DNA from: Tuctoria greenei
Taxonomy: Eukaryota > Streptophyta > Magnoliopsida > Poales > Poaceae
NCBI GenBank assembly: GCA_036927565.1
Contig: JAYESD010000008.1
Coordinates: forward strand, 17,440,100-17,504,099
Length of the DNA stretch: 64,000 bases
Direction of reading: 5' to 3'
Shown: positions 1 through 11,875 of the stretch, piece by piece
Numbering within the stretch: position 1 is the first letter of the stretch
Layout: the number at the start of each line of letters is the position of its first letter
Notes under the pieces: model-generated
What the model saw: only the letters and a program-made list of their open reading frames with translations
Database searches by the model: none
Told to the model about the DNA's origin: nothing
Position numbers and translations under genes: made by a program

Positions 1-906
1 GATATCCAACCCCCATACAGTGAATGGCCGTGAGGGAGGGATCATCTACAGCGCCTGAGCTGGTGTGTGGATCGGTCTGGCATAAAACTGGCACGCCTTG
101 CATCTCCTGACCATCTCGGCGGCATCCTGGAGTGCTATCGGCCAGTAAAAGCCATGCCGAAAGGCTTTACCGACCAGCGTGTAGGATGACGTGTGGTTCC
201 CACACTCGCCTCCATGGATCTCTGCGAGCAAGTCGCAGCCCTCCTTCCGGGTAATGCATCACAGCAGGATGTCGTTGGCGCCACGTCGATAGAGATCCCC
301 TTCCACCAGCGTGTACCTCTTAGCCATGCAGACTATCCTTTCTACCAGGGCATGTTCTTCGGGAAGGATGTTGTCTTTCAAGTAGTCTCGGACCTCCGAG
401 ATCCACGCATCGGGACTTGCTTGAGCCTCTGGATCTTCGGCGCCCGGTAGCTCGGAGCCCCCGGTGGCGCATACGATCCTTGGCAGACTCCATGGTAGTA
501 GGTCCGTCAGGACTGCCAGCTTTGAGGTGCTGGGCCCGCCCCCTTCACCCGGTTCGGCTGCCCGGGTGGTTGGTCGCGGTAACGTCCTTGCAAAGACTCC
601 TTCAGACATGGGGGCCCCTGTGGAGGCCTTCGTTGACAGGTCGTCTGCGATTGAGTTTTTGGCTCGGGGTACATGGCGCAGGTCCAAGACTTCAAAGTCC
701 TTCTCCAGCTTCCGTACATGCAACAAGTATGCTGCCAGCTGAGAGTCGTTGCAGCTGCACTCCCCTTTGGCTTGCTTGATGATCAACTGAGAATCACCTT
801 TAGCCAGAAGCTGACGGACATTAAGAGTCAGGGTAGTTTTTAGCCCAAAGATTAGGGCCTTGTATTCTACCATGTTGTTAGTCGCTTTGAAGTCGAGGCG
901 CACCAT
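1..906 (-). pseudogene. Gypsy pol, distal part: second RNase H and integrase N-terminus, interrupted
   Basis: The minus-strand frame from 906 down reads as a plant-type (aRH) RNase H: an acidic NNMVEYKAL segment, a GDSQLIIKQ segment, and a HVPRAKNSIAD segment near its end. It continues into the integrase HHCC zinc-binding domain (His-His then CKAC, about 231-70) and into WGLDI, which should hold the first catalytic Asp of the integrase core, at about position 7. In-frame stops at 259-261 and 46-48 break it. All pieces share one frame with the RT block upstream, so this is one decayed pol gene. The catalytic core beyond the first Asp is outside the window. Confidence 0.85.
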
Positions 907-960
907 GTACTTAAACTGCTCCCCAGTCGGGGTGAGGAGCAGGACCCCGACCCGGGCCCC

Positions 961-2598
961 CTACTTCCGCGAGGAGCCGTCAAAGTACCCCCCCCATGGG
1001 GTTTCGATGAAAACTGGAGCCTTGGGCACCGTTTCTCCGCTATCCGGGCCCCCTGGGTTGCTTGGCGATGGAGTCCATTCTGCCAAGAAGTCCGCCAGTG
1101 CTTGGCTCTTGACTGCATGTCGAGGTAAGAACTCCAGCTCAAACTCCGCCAGCTCCGCTGCCCACTTAGCGACGTTGCCAGTCGAGTTGGGGCTGTGGAG
1201 TACGGTCTTTAGTGGGAAGGAGGTGACCACTGAAACCCGGTGAGCCTGGAAGTTATGCCGGAGCTTCCTCGACGCTATGAGCACTGCATACAACAATTTA
1301 TTTACCTCCACATATCTTGTTTTTGCTTCATGGAGGACCTCACTGATGTAGTAGACCGGCCATTGGGAGGTCCGAACCCTCCCTGGGGGGTCCGAAGCTC
1401 CTTGCAATGCGTCTGTATCCTAGGGAATGTGGCCCCCAGGATCTAGTCGGACCTCCAGGGGCTGGGACCCGGAGGGCACTTGGTCACTGGAGCACACAGC
1501 GAGAGGGTCCTCTGCTGGGTCCAGGCCCTGAGGCTCAACTTCCTCCTCAGGGGCTCCCTCGGGTGCTTGCTGCGGCAGTAACTCCGGCCGCTATGCAACC
1601 AAGACCATGCTGACCACCTCCGTTGTTGCGGTGATGTATAGCAGGAGTGATTCGTTGGGTTCTGGCGCCACCATGATGGGTAGCGTTGTCAGGTGCTTCT
1701 TGACCTCCTGGAACACCGCTTCCGCTTCTTCGGTCCACACAAAGGGTCCCAACTTTCGTAGAATCTTGATGAAGGGCAGCGCTCGCTCAGCCAGTCTTGA
1801 GATGAACCGGCTGAGGGCTGCCAAACACCTTGCAAGCTTCTGCACGTCCTTGATGCGGGCCAGCGGCCGCATCAGTTCTATTCCCTTAATCTTCTCTGGG
1901 TTAGCTTCGATTCCTCGGTGTGAGACCAAGAAACCAAGGAGCTTCCCTGCAGAAACCCTAAAGACGCACTTGTCGGGGTTTAGCATCGTGTGTGTCGTGC
2001 GCAGCTTGCTGAAGACTTGGGCTAGGTTGTCTAATAAGGATGTGTGGGATCTAATCTTTACGACGATGTCATCGACATACACCTCTACCAGATCTCTAAT
2101 GAGGTCCCCGAATGTCTTATGCATTGCACGTACAAAGGTGGGGAGAGCATTCTTAAGTCCATAAGGCATGGAGACATAACAATACAGGCCATCTACTGTT
2201 ATGAAAGCAGTGTGTTCCTCATCTTCCCTAGACATTGGTATTTGGTGGAAACCAGAATATGCATCTAGGAAACACAGAAGATCACAGCCTGATGTTGAGT
2301 CTACTATTTGATCTATCCTAGGAAGAGGGAATGGATCCTTTGGGCATGCCTTATTGAGGTTGGTGTAGTCGATGCACATCCAGAGTTTCTCGCCAGCCTT
2401 GGGAACGACAACAGGGTTGGCCAACCACCGTGGGTGGTGGACCTCCCAGATGAAACCAGCATCGAGCAGCTTCTTGATTTCTTCACGGATGAAGTTCTGT
2501 CGCTCGATGGACTGTTTCCTGGGCTTACGTTGCACCGGTCGGGCGTTGGGGTAGATCTTCAGATGGTGATCAATCACCTCCCTGGGGATCCCGGGCAT
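961..2598 (-). pseudogene. Gypsy pol: reverse transcriptase and RNase H
   Basis: The RT runs from about 2598 to 1591 on the minus strand. It shows the LDAGFIWEV start, the CIDYTNLNKACPKDPFPLP block, the FLDAYSGFHQI block, and the catalytic YVDD motif. A linker and Ty3-type RNase H follow to 961, ending in the YFDGSS that opens the second RNase H. Stops lie at 1591 and 961 (the latter where CAG is expected, so CAG to TAG), but the frame is otherwise kept. RNase H followed by a second RNase H supports the Tat assignment. Confidence 0.9.
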
Positions 2599-2660
2599 TT
2601 GTGATGGTTGCCATGCAACACATCAACATTGTCCCGAAGGAAGGTTATGACCGTGAGTTC

Positions 2661-3545
2661 CTATTTGCTGTCCAGGTTCCCCGTGATGCGGGTTGTCTGG
2701 GCAGCCTCAGAGCCAATCCTGACGACCTTTACCGGGACGTCATCGTTGACTGGTCGCACGCGTGGTGCAGAAGTGGAGGCCCGCTGCGTCGTGCCCTGTT
2801 CTGGTCGACTCTCCTTCGCGCCCCCTGGAGTCAGGGCCCTCCCTGCTGTGAGTGCCTGAAGCTGCTCCAAGGCGGAAACTACAGCTGAGCGGTCCCCTCT
2901 GACCCTGAGGACGCTAAAAGGCCTCGGCATCTTCAGGATGAGGTAGCTGTAGTGGGCTACAACCATGAACCTGTAGAGCGCCGGTCTTCCGATGATTGCG
3001 TTGAAGGGGAGGTCGACAACTGCCACGTCGAACAAAATGCTCTTCGTACGGTAGTTCTCCGGGGTCCCAAAGGTCACCTGGAGGTGGACGTTACCATACG
3101 GGTGGATTTGTCCCAGTCCGACACCTGAGAACGGGCTTGAAGGTGTGAGCCGAGACATCGGCAGCTGCAGCTTCCGGAAGGCCGCCGTGGAGATGAGGTT
3201 GAGGCCTGCCCCACCATCAATCAGCACGTGAAAGACCTTCACGTTGGCGATGGTCGGTGACACCAGAAATGGGAGTACGCCCGCTCCTGCCATGTTCTTC
3301 GGGCAGTCAGAGGCGTCGAAGTTGTTTGCCGTGCTCATCCACTTGTGGTGGGGAGCTGGGCTCGGAGCGGGGGCCACTGCGGCCACTGCCCGTCGCAGAG
3401 TCTTCACTGCGTTTCGGGACGTGGGATCTGTCGCACCCCCGTAGATGACGTGGAGAGTCTTGCGGTGCTCCTTATCGCTGCTGGAGTCGGAGTCGCCACC
3501 CTCGAAGATAGCCTTCACAGCCCTCTGGGGTTCTTGGAACCCCAT
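2661..3545 (-). pseudogene. Gypsy aspartic protease region
   Basis: About 294 residues on the minus strand contain a retropepsin-like fold. A hydrophobic VFHVLIDGGAGLNLIS segment carries the catalytic Asp (DGG rather than the usual DSG or DTG), and an AIIGRPAL segment matches the conserved Ile-Ile-Gly-Arg motif of plant gypsy proteases. It is not in the same frame as RT (2598-1591), so a frameshift lies between about 2600 and 2660. The DGG substitution may be decay or a family variant. Confidence 0.8.
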
Positions 3546-3593
3546 CTTGCTGTCATCCTCCTTTTCAGGACCGACCTTCTGTTTGCCCTCCCT

Positions 3594-4868
3594 CTAGCGG
3601 GGAGGCGTGCCCTCCTGGCGCTGCTGCTTCTGTTTCTGCTCACGGAAGCGCTCCGCGAACTTCTTCACTTCCCAACACTCGCTAGCGCTACGGCTGTTTG
3701 TGCGGTGCACCGGGCACTTGAAGTCAGGCTCCTCGGGTTCTGGTGACTGCCGAGGGCGCTTGTCTCGGCGCGGCGCCCAGGCTCCGCTGGGTGCCGCGGC
3801 CGCCACCGCATGGGCTCCGGGCTTTGGTTTATTCTTGCCATTTCCCTTCTTCTTCTTCTTGCCGCTGCTCTTTGCAGGGGCTCCTTCCTCAGTCGGCATG
3901 GCCTCCCTTGCCTTTGAGGAAGGTTAGGAGTGCCAGTTGCGTCCCTCAGCTGCCCTAGCACATCGTTCTGCCAGAGCGAACAGCTCGGAGACATCACACA
4001 CTTCGTGCGTGGCTAGCTTCTCGAGCATCTTCTTATCCCTCACATCCTGTCTGAACGCAACAATAATTGATGCGCCAGCGACATGAGGGATGGTGTTCCG
4101 TACCTGAGAGAACCGCTGGATGAATGATCGCAACGACTCTCCAGTGCGCTGTCTCACAGCATGGAGGTCAAGCTCTGTGCCAGGGCGCTTGTAGGAACTG
4201 CCGAAGTTCACCACGAACTGTCGGCACAGCTCATCCCAGGAGGTTATGGACCCCTGGGGCAGGTTCATGAGCCATGATCGGGCGGGGCTGGTCAGGACGA
4301 CGGGGAAGTAGTTAGCCATGATGGCCTCATCGCCTCCTGCAGCTAGTATCGCGGTGGAGTAGATCTACAGGAACTCGCTCGGGTTGACACTCCCGTCATA
4401 CTTCTCTGGCATGTGTGGCTGGAACTTTCGTGGCCAGACCACGAAACGGAGGTGAGGTGCCAGAGCTGCACACCCTTGGCTGGGGCTGGCTGGCGCCGGT
4501 CGTGGCACTGTATACCCCTGGTGAGTAGGTGGGCCAGCGTACACCTGATGTTGGGGCAGTGCAGCGTATGCCTGTGGAGGTGGAGGCGCGACGTACGCCT
4601 GGTATGGTGGAGGCACGGCGTGAGCCTGGGGATCAGGGCCCGACGCACTGTAATCTGCCTCGACGTTGCGCCACCACTCCCTCTGTCGCTCGATGGTGAC
4701 TCGGCGGTCTTCTCCTGACCTGTGGCGTTGCAGCCCGGTTCTCAGGTCTGTTGACGAGATCCTGGTCGAGCGTGAGTCTGCCGTCCATCGGTCGACTGTT
4801 GGAGTCCATGACAACGACACATGCATCAGCTGGGCATGTATCTCCCTTGGTGGAGGTGCGTTGAGCAC
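3594..4868 (-). pseudogene. Gypsy gag (capsid and nucleocapsid), frameshifted
   Basis: Three minus-strand segments belong to gag. 4868-4365 holds the start of the capsid region (KFQPHMPEKYDGSVNPSEFL). 4319-3924 matches the retrotransposon gag domain, with a W-LMNLP-GSI-SW-EL--QFV block and a later SLR-FIQRFS-VRN motif. 3899-3594 is a lysine-rich nucleocapsid stretch with a CPVHRTNSRSASEC zinc-binding-like motif. Stops and frame changes separate the parts. The start was not resolved: an ATG near 5211 just after the PBS is followed soon by a stop. Confidence 0.8.
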
Positions 4869-5236
4869 AGCGGTGACGAGGTGGTCGACGTCGTTAATCC
4901 ACTACTGAGCTGCACCCCAAGGAGCATCCCCAGCAGGTGGGTTGTGGAGTAGCGCGCGCGCTGCTACGAGCGCACTCTCTGGGATTGCAGCCGACGGCGC
5001 CGTAGCTGCCGTCACGGTTGGAGTACGCCGTGGTGTGGCATGCCGGCCTGCAGCTGGCGAGGTGATAGCAGGGCGACGCAAAGGTCCCGACCTTGCTGCT
5101 CTACAGCGGGATCCCGCCCTAGAGCGAGATGATGCCTGGTCCTCAGCTACTGCCTATCGCCGTGACTACAGCCTGGATGAACCGACGTTGGAATGGCTGT
5201 TCACCATTGTTGCTGGTGGAAATCTTCACGGAGAAA

Positions 5237-5259
5237 AAGCCCCTACCTGGCGCGCCAAA
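5237..5259 (-). promoter_or_regulatory. Primer-binding site of gypsy element D
   Basis: Directly internal to the LTR edge the minus strand reads TTTGGCGCGCCAGGTAGGGG, a PBS form common in Tat-type plant gypsy elements. It fixes the LTR end at 5260. The priming tRNA was not determined. Confidence 0.7.
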
Positions 5260-6398
5260 TGTCAAAGGTCGTAAACGACACTTCCCCCGGTCCTGCTTAG
5301 AGAGCAGCCCGCGGAGGTTCTTTGGATTCACGAGGGCTGGTCCCAGAAGATTGAGCGCAGCGAGATGATGAACACAGAGGGTTTATGTGGTTCGGGCCGC
5401 CGGAGCGTAACACCCTACATCCACGGCAGTGTCTGTGTATTTCCTTGCTTGAGCGTGTATGAGTTTCGATCCCTTGTGAAGGTCGCCTGCTGAGTCCTTT
5501 TATAGTCCAAGGACTCTGCAGTCACAAGGTGGGCCCCGGGGCCCGACAGGTGGTCCCGGGGAGAGCCAAATCCTATACAAGATCTAGGATTAAATGCTAT
5601 CTACTTCCCTTTGTCAGGGGCTTCAATGTGTCGTCCCGCCGCGTCGTGCGCCAGGGCTACACATAGTTGTTCATGATGGCAGGGCATGTCCCGCCCGTCT
5701 TGTCCCCACGGCTCACTCGTCCGTCTTGCGCAGTGGGTCAGTACCGGTTACTTGGACAAGATAGGACACTGGAGCCTTGACTTGCGCATGCGCGACTCCG
5801 CGCGCCTGGGGAAGGCGCGCGTACTTAATGCCTGTCTGAGCAGCACACTCTTTCCTTTACTGCGGCCTCCTACAGCCCTGAGTTGGCCGTCCGCCACGTG
5901 GCCGCACCGGAGCCTGCCTCTGCGGGGAGTCGAGCGCCCAGCTGTTCAGGCCACATGGCGCCTCCGAAGCCCACCTCCGCGGAAGGGCGGAGGCTCAGCC
6001 CTGCGGGCCATTTGGTAGTTACGAAGCCCTTCCCTGCGGGGAGACGGGCCTGGTCCCGGGGGTTCCAATGGCTACGTGGTAGCCCCGGAGCCCGCCTCGG
6101 CGGGGAGGCGAGGGTCCAGTTTTGTCGACCATGTGGCAGCCTCGGAGCCCGCCTCGGCGGGGAGGCGAGGGTCCGGTTCTATGTGCCACGTGGCTGCCCT
6201 GGAGCCCGCCTTGGCGGGGAGGCGAGGGTCCGGTCCTACCGGCCACGTGGCAGCTCGAGAGCCCGCCCTGGTGGGGAGGTAGGATCTGGTCCTTCCCTCC
6301 ACGACGTGGCAGCCTCGGACTCTGCCTCCAAGTAGAGGCCGAGTCCTTAGCCGTTTCCTCCTTGTGCGCGGGGGTACCCGGTCTGCCGGGTACCGACA
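5260..6398 (-). repeat. 5' LTR of gypsy element D (1139 bp)
   Basis: The ends are TGTC (5260) and GACA (6398), an inverted terminal match with the TG...CA rule; the PBS adjoins 5260. The half nearest the 6398 edge is GC-rich and made largely of tandem units (see 5890-6310). No partner LTR is in the window, so the edges rest on termini, PBS and the junction with element A. Confidence 0.8.
5890..6310. repeat. 57-bp tandem repeats with CACGTG cores inside the gypsy LTR
   Basis: The segment GGAGCCCGCC-TCGGCGGGGAGGCGAGGGTCC recurs at about 6087, 6144 and 6201 with a 57-bp period, and again degenerate near 6258; weaker copies extend left to about 5890. Each unit also holds a CCACGTGG-like core (exact CACGTG near 5895, 6187 and 6244; CATGTG or ACGTGG variants elsewhere). 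CACGTG is the G-box bound by plant bZIP and bHLH factors. The long open frames here on both strands are products of the repeat, not genes. Confidence 0.8.
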
Positions 6399-7400
6399 GT
6401 AGTGTTCTTAAGGTTTGAGCAAGTTTCCTTGCTCAAAGTGAGTTCACGCTCAAGTGCTTTGCTTCTTTCTCTTTCAAGCTCCAAGAGCTCCTCAACCTCT
6501 TGACATCTCTACTTTTGTTGGATGAGCATGTCCTCTTGACGGTTGATGAGCTATTCTTTCTCAAATATCTCCTCCATCAACAACCTCAGTCTTTTCATGG
6601 TACTTTTACTCATGTCCTTAAGCATGTGTTCATTTTCACTACTACTATTAAAGTCATCATGCAAGGAAATTGAAGAGGATTTAGATTTGACCTTATTTCT
6701 TCCCTCCTTGGCCGTGAGGCAAGTTGGCCTTGAAATCTCCAAGTGGGGGAAGAGTTTTTTCCCTGTAGTTGTCTTCTTCATAGCAATGGTTGCTATCTTC
6801 TCTTCTTCATGGGGAGAGGATTCCTCATTTGAATCCCACTCCTTTTCAAGGTGGGCGTCTCCGGGTTGCTTCTTTTTCTTGAAGTAATTCTTCTCCTTGG
6901 ACTTGCCCTCCTTCTTCTTCTTGTTTTCTTCATGTGGGCAATCCACGATGATGTGGCCATACTCCCCACAATTATAGCAAGCCCTTTTTGATCTCGTTTT
7001 GGGCTTGTCTTTGCTTTTGCTTTCATGATGGTAACTCCTCCTCCTTCTTCTAAACATCCTATTGAAGTTGTTGATGAAGAGTGTCTCTTCCTCATTGGTG
7101 TCGGGGCTCTCTTCACCACTCTCTTCCTTTTCTTGTGATCTTGAGGATGTTGCGTTGAATGCAACATACCTTTTCTTGAAGGAGGAGAGCTTTTGTAGAT
7201 AATTATAGAACATAGCTTCTTGCTCAATCATTTTGTGGTTGATGATTCTCCCAAGCACTTCTTCGGGAGTCATCTTGTGAAAACCCGAACTCTCACGAAT
7301 TAGTGAGCAAATAGTGATGTTTCGAGGCATGAATGCTCGAATCATCCTCTTTACCACCTCATGGTCAGTCCACCGGGTGCTATGGTCAGTCCTCTTTAAT
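6399..7400 (-). pseudogene. Copia element A: distal gag fragment with zinc knuckle
   Basis: The minus strand from about 7385 encodes a copia-type gag C-terminal half: WTDHEVVKRMIRAFMP, a MTPEEVLGRIINHKM segment, a charged linker, and the CCHC zinc knuckle CYNCGEYGHIIVDC, then an acidic and lysine-rich tail and coiled-coil-like sequence to 6399. It is cut on the right by element C (7406) and on the left by the LTR of D (6398). Its 5' continuation lies at 17179-17264 and at 31183-31705. Confidence 0.85.
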
Positions 7401-7405
7401 CACCA
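7401..7405. other. Target-site duplication ACCAT, left copy (element C)
   Basis: ACCAT precedes the TG of the left LTR and is repeated at 17179-17183 after the CA of the right LTR, a perfect 5-bp duplication as made by copia integrases. Confidence 0.9.
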
Positions 7406-9026
7406 TTGTAGGATCAAAGAGCACGTGAAAAGCTACCAGAGGGGGGTGAATGGTAGACTTAAAAATCTTACGCAGCGGAAACAATTAAACCCCAACCCCT
7501 TCGGCAGAAAAATGATATGTTAAGAAATCATGTGAGACTAATATAAACGTGTTTCACCGTGACAAAAGTGATAGATATCAGAGAGAATCAAGTCACGAAG
7601 ACAACACAACAAGAATCACTCAAATCCGTCGAGAAAAACTCAAGTTATGATTGAAAGATCAAACAAAGGTCAATCTGTCCTACCCGAGAAAAAAAAAACA
7701 GTTCTGGAACGCTGCAAAGAAACCCGTGTAGATCATAGACCACAAATCCAATGACCGTGAAATTTTGACAGATGATAGATAATCAAGTTGTGAATACAAC
7801 CAAAAATAATCACGTCAATTGGATCTGTAAAACTCTAGTTATGATAAAACCACCAACGAAAGATAGTGCTGTCCAGAAACTCGACGAGTAAAACTTGTCT
7901 GGAACAAGTCTGACGAACAAGGCACAAAAGTTCCTTCAAACTACGAATTTTATTCAATAGAACACAAGAGGAACAGCCCCAAAGTCATGCACCACGAGCT
8001 ATAGGCTCCCTTGCTTATATAACCAGCTCGAAAGCCAACTAAACTCAAACCAGGAACCTAATCCTACTCTGCTCACGAATCATAACTTTCCATAACTGCT
8101 TAGGATTCTTCTATACGCAGATAGAAGCAATCTTAAGACTTCCAAACACCTTAGGAACGCATCCCACATTCCTAAACAACTCAAATTTTTGACCCACACG
8201 AAATCCTATCATAACCAACTCAAATCTTTCCATATTTGAGTCAAACCCGACTCAGTCACAGCCTGAGTCTATAACCTAGTCGGTTGGACCTTTCCGACCA
8301 ACTCTTTACGTCCACATCACTTCATCACGTCTCGGAACCATGTAGCCACGTCCATGCACTCCTTGCACACGTGCAAACATCTTCCAATGACGTCCACGAT
8401 ACCTCACATGCATTATTCTTGATTCAATCATGTTGCGCAACCTCCTGATCAGCTCAACCACAATTCCTCCTGAATTTGGTTGTTTGAACCTCAACTCCTC
8501 CCTGAGACTAGTCCAATGGATCTCATCACCAATCATGTCTTGAACTCAAGCAACACCTGCACATGAATAAACAACCAATCCATACGAGCCCAAATCCTCG
8601 ACTTGACTTAAGTTAGTTCCGAACACAACACCTTACGTGAGAACCTCACATAAGCATGTTGCAAAACCAGAATAAAACGATATCATCCATATCAACTAAA
8701 AACGCACCAAAGACTTAGCAAATGAATACTAAGCAATCTTTCCAAAGATGTAAAGCAAGTACGAAACATTGCAAATGAAAAAGAGAAGCACTGCGGTCAA
8801 GTTCCGGACCTTGCTAGAGCAACCCGAACTTTGAGCTGGAGCTAACAAAAGCTAGTAGAACCTAGTGCTGGAATTTACCAAAACTAGTATAATCAAGCTC
8901 CTACCGGAGTTTACGAAACTAGCAGGACCTTAATAAAAAAAGTGTTTTGGTGATATTCAAAACTTTTATCGTCAAAGCAAGTGTATTCACTACAAGCCAA
9001 TGTATTCAGCACACATAGGTCTTACA
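7406..9026 (-). repeat. 3' LTR of copia element C (1621 bp)
   Basis: It starts TGTAGGATCAAAGAGC and ends GGTCTTACA, and is a direct copy of 15559-17178. Short open frames inside recur in both LTRs and have no gag or pol similarity. Confidence 0.93.
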
Positions 9027-10022
9027 ATCTCCCCCTTGATGAATGCATTGGCAACACCATTTAAAATCCGAACATTGACTTATTCACATAAAAGTTTTGA
9101 AGGCAATTTCTCCCTCTTTGTAAATCAAAAGTAAAATGAGAAGAAAATCCAAAAATTATCCCATAGTATCTCTTCTTATGCACATATTCTCTTTATATTC
9201 ATGCTTATCTCTCCCCCTTTGACAATGTATTCAGCAAGTCATGAGCATATAAACAAATTATCTCTCCCCCTTTAGTTGTTATGAGCATATTATAACATAT
9301 ACATATAAACAAAGTTCATCCAAGTCATACTATCAAGTACCTTACATTATCACATCAATGAGATACATAAAGTAGTGTAAGCCATGCTAGAGATCAAATG
9401 TAATTCTCAATTTAAGCAAGTCATGATCTCACAAACTTAACTATTTCAAAACCTGAAAGCATGACACTAGTTGTTGCATTTTATTATTTTTCAAAGCATA
9501 AATTTAGATCATATGATATTTGCAAGAGATTATATGCGTATCTGCCTTATTCTAACCAACCAAGCCAAGCCTATGTCATTTGACAATCAGAAGCTTAAGG
9601 ACATGGTTTTAGTCATACACACCTTCTTCCAAGTTCATATCTAAGTGCAATGATAAGCCATATCAAAAGAAGAAGTGCGATGCATGCATATTCTCTTGAT
9701 CTTTTCTCAATTTATATTTGTTCATAAAAACTCAACATGTGAGTTGATTACTTGATTAATTCTTAATGATTAAAAGCACTTGTGAACATGTAACAAGTTC
9801 AAAACAGCAAGAAAGTACGACCATGACCAGTTTTAGTGTAAGTAATTATTCCAATTACTAGACATGGCAAAAACTACAAAATGTATAACACGAGTAATGT
9901 AGTAAGAACTTTCAGCATGTAAAAAGAATCACAAAGTCATATATGTATGAAATATTATGCTCATATTATTTTAATTTCAGATTCACACATAGAATTCCCA
10001 AGTTTCAAAACTCCCCCTCAAT
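9027..10022 (-). other. Untranslated 3' region of element C with several polypurine tracts
   Basis: No coding similarity is seen. On the minus strand there are G-rich polypurine tracts: AAGGGGGAGAT touching the LTR (9027-9037), AAAGGGGGAGAG near 9209-9220 and 9263-9273, and TGAGGGGGAGT near 10010-10020. Multiple PPTs upstream of the 3' LTR are a described hallmark of Sireviruses. Confidence 0.75.
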
Positions 10023-11378
10023 TTAAGCCATGAGGATGCATACCCCTATTTCACTACGAATGTAACAAAAACGAGTGAAATCCAAAAGTTTTGTAAAAAT
10101 GTCAGCCAATTGTTGTTCGGTATCTACATGGTGAAGCACAATGTTTCCTTTTTCAACATAATCTCGGAGAAAGTGATACCTAATGTCAATGTGCTTAGTT
10201 CTAGAATGCTGCACGGGGTTTTTAGCAATGCAAATGGCACTAGTGTTATCACAGAATAGTGGAACACTATCTAGATCAACCCCATAGTCCTTAAGTGTTT
10301 GAACAATCTAAAGAATTTGTGAGCAAGCACTAGCAGCAGCTACATATTCAGATTCGGTTGTGGATTGTGCAACTGAATTTTGTTTTCTAGAGGACCAAGC
10401 AACAAGAGAATTACCAAGAAAATGACAAGCACCGGAAGTACTTTTCCTATCAATCCTACAACCCCAAAAATCAGCATCCGAAAAAGCTTTCAAAGTAACG
10501 GTTGAGGAAGAAGGAAGAAAAATTCTAAATTCTTGAGTTCCATGTAAGTACCTGAGAATCCTTTTGACGGCTTGACGATGTGAAGCACGTGGGGAGGCTT
10601 GAAACCGTGCACAAAGACATACGTTGAATTGTATGTCTGGTCTTGATGTTGTGAGGTACAAAAGTGATCCGATCATGCTTCTATATTCTTTTTGATCCAC
10701 GGGTTCACCATCTTCATTAAGTACAAGTGTTGTTGTTGTTCCCATTGGTGTCCGAAGAGCCTTGCTTTTGTTCATGTTGAAGTGCCTTAGGAGATCTTTT
10801 GTATACTTCGTTTGATGCACAAAGGTACCCTCCTTTGTTTGCTTGATTTGCAGCCCCAAAAAGTAAGTGAGTTCACCCATCATACTCATTTCAAATTCGG
10901 AACTCATCATTGCTGAAAACTTGGACACAAGAACATGAGAAGCACAACCAAAGATAATATCATCCACATACACTTGAACGAATAATGAGTCATTGCCATG
11001 CTTAAGCACAAAAATAGTTTTATCAACCTTGCCCATGGTAAACCCTTTTTCAAGTAAGAATATTTTTAACCTATCATACCATGCTCTAGGGGCTTGTTTG
11101 AGACCGTACAAGGCTTTGGACAGTTTGTAAACATGATTAGGAAAATCTGGATTTTCAAAACCCGGTGGTTGTTTCACATAAACCTCCTCATTTATGTAGC
11201 CATTAAGAAAAGCACTTTTAACATCCATTTGATATAGCTTAAAACCAATAGATGCAACAAAAGCTAACAAAATTCTTATAGCTTCTAATCTAGCAACAGT
11301 AGCAAAAGTTTCATTAAAATCTAGACCTTCAACTTGAGTGAAACCTTGAGCAACCAACCTAGCCTTATTCCTAACCAC
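10023..11378 (-). pseudogene. Copia element C: reverse transcriptase and RNase H
   Basis: The minus strand from 11378 carries the copia RT: KARLVAQGFTQVEGLDFNET, QMDVKSAFLNGYINEEVYVKQPPGF, LYGLKQAPRAWYD, the catalytic YVDD, and YFLGLQIKQ. RNase H follows with SDADFWGCRIDRKSTSG, then after a stop at 10308 continues with CDNTSAICIAKNPV-H and SRTKHIDIRYHFLRD, ending at 10023. Upstream (about 11390-11850) the RT N-terminus and its acidic linker are broken by frameshifts. Confidence 0.93.
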
Positions 11379-11875
11379 AACCCCATCCTCACTTTGTTAT
11401 TTTTAAATACCCATTTAGTTCCAATTAAAGTGTGACCTTGAGGTGGAGGTACAAGTTTCCAAACATTATTTCTTTCAAAATTTTCTAACTCTTCTTGCAT
11501 GACAATAATCCAAGATTCATTAGTAAGTGCGTGTGATATATCTTTGGGTTCAAAAGAAGCAACAAAAGCAGAATGAGCATAAGAGTTTGGATCGCAAAAC
11601 CTGGACCGTGTGACTCATTCGTGCAAGCTTTCAATCATCTGTTGTGGGGGATGATCTTTGTAAAACCGTAGGGGGACAGATGTCTGACGAGCTTCTTCTT
11701 CTTCATGTTCATCACAAATCGATGAGCTTGTGACTTGAGGATGATTTGAATCAGCATTGATGGTTGTCGGTGTTGGTTGAGAATTAACATCCGGAGCTGA
11801 ACCAAAGTCTTTAGCTGCTGAATTTTCGGGCAGCAACTCCAATTCTTCCTCATCTTCAACGAAAATGCCCCCCCC

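Larger units (their letters stand above)
1..6398 (-). mobile_element. Ty3/gypsy LTR retrotransposon D, Tat type, 5' part (3' end outside window)
   Basis: Read on the minus strand the order is 5' LTR, primer-binding site, gag, protease, reverse transcriptase, RNase H, a second RNase H, then integrase, which runs off the left edge. Integrase after RT, together with a second plant/archaeal-type RNase H, is the known layout of the Tat lineage of Ty3/gypsy. The LTR edge at 6398 (TGTC...GACA termini) abuts a copia gag fragment, so D inserted into older element A. Stop codons and a frameshift show it is decayed. The 3' LTR and second target-site copy are not visible. Confidence 0.9.

Noticed and set aside
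6019..6302. Overlapping Gly/Arg/Pro-rich open frames on both strands
   Set aside because: Produced by the 57-bp GC-rich tandem repeat of the gypsy LTR.
8306..8536. Open frame recurring at 16476-16688
   Set aside because: Present in both LTRs of element C; no coding similarity.
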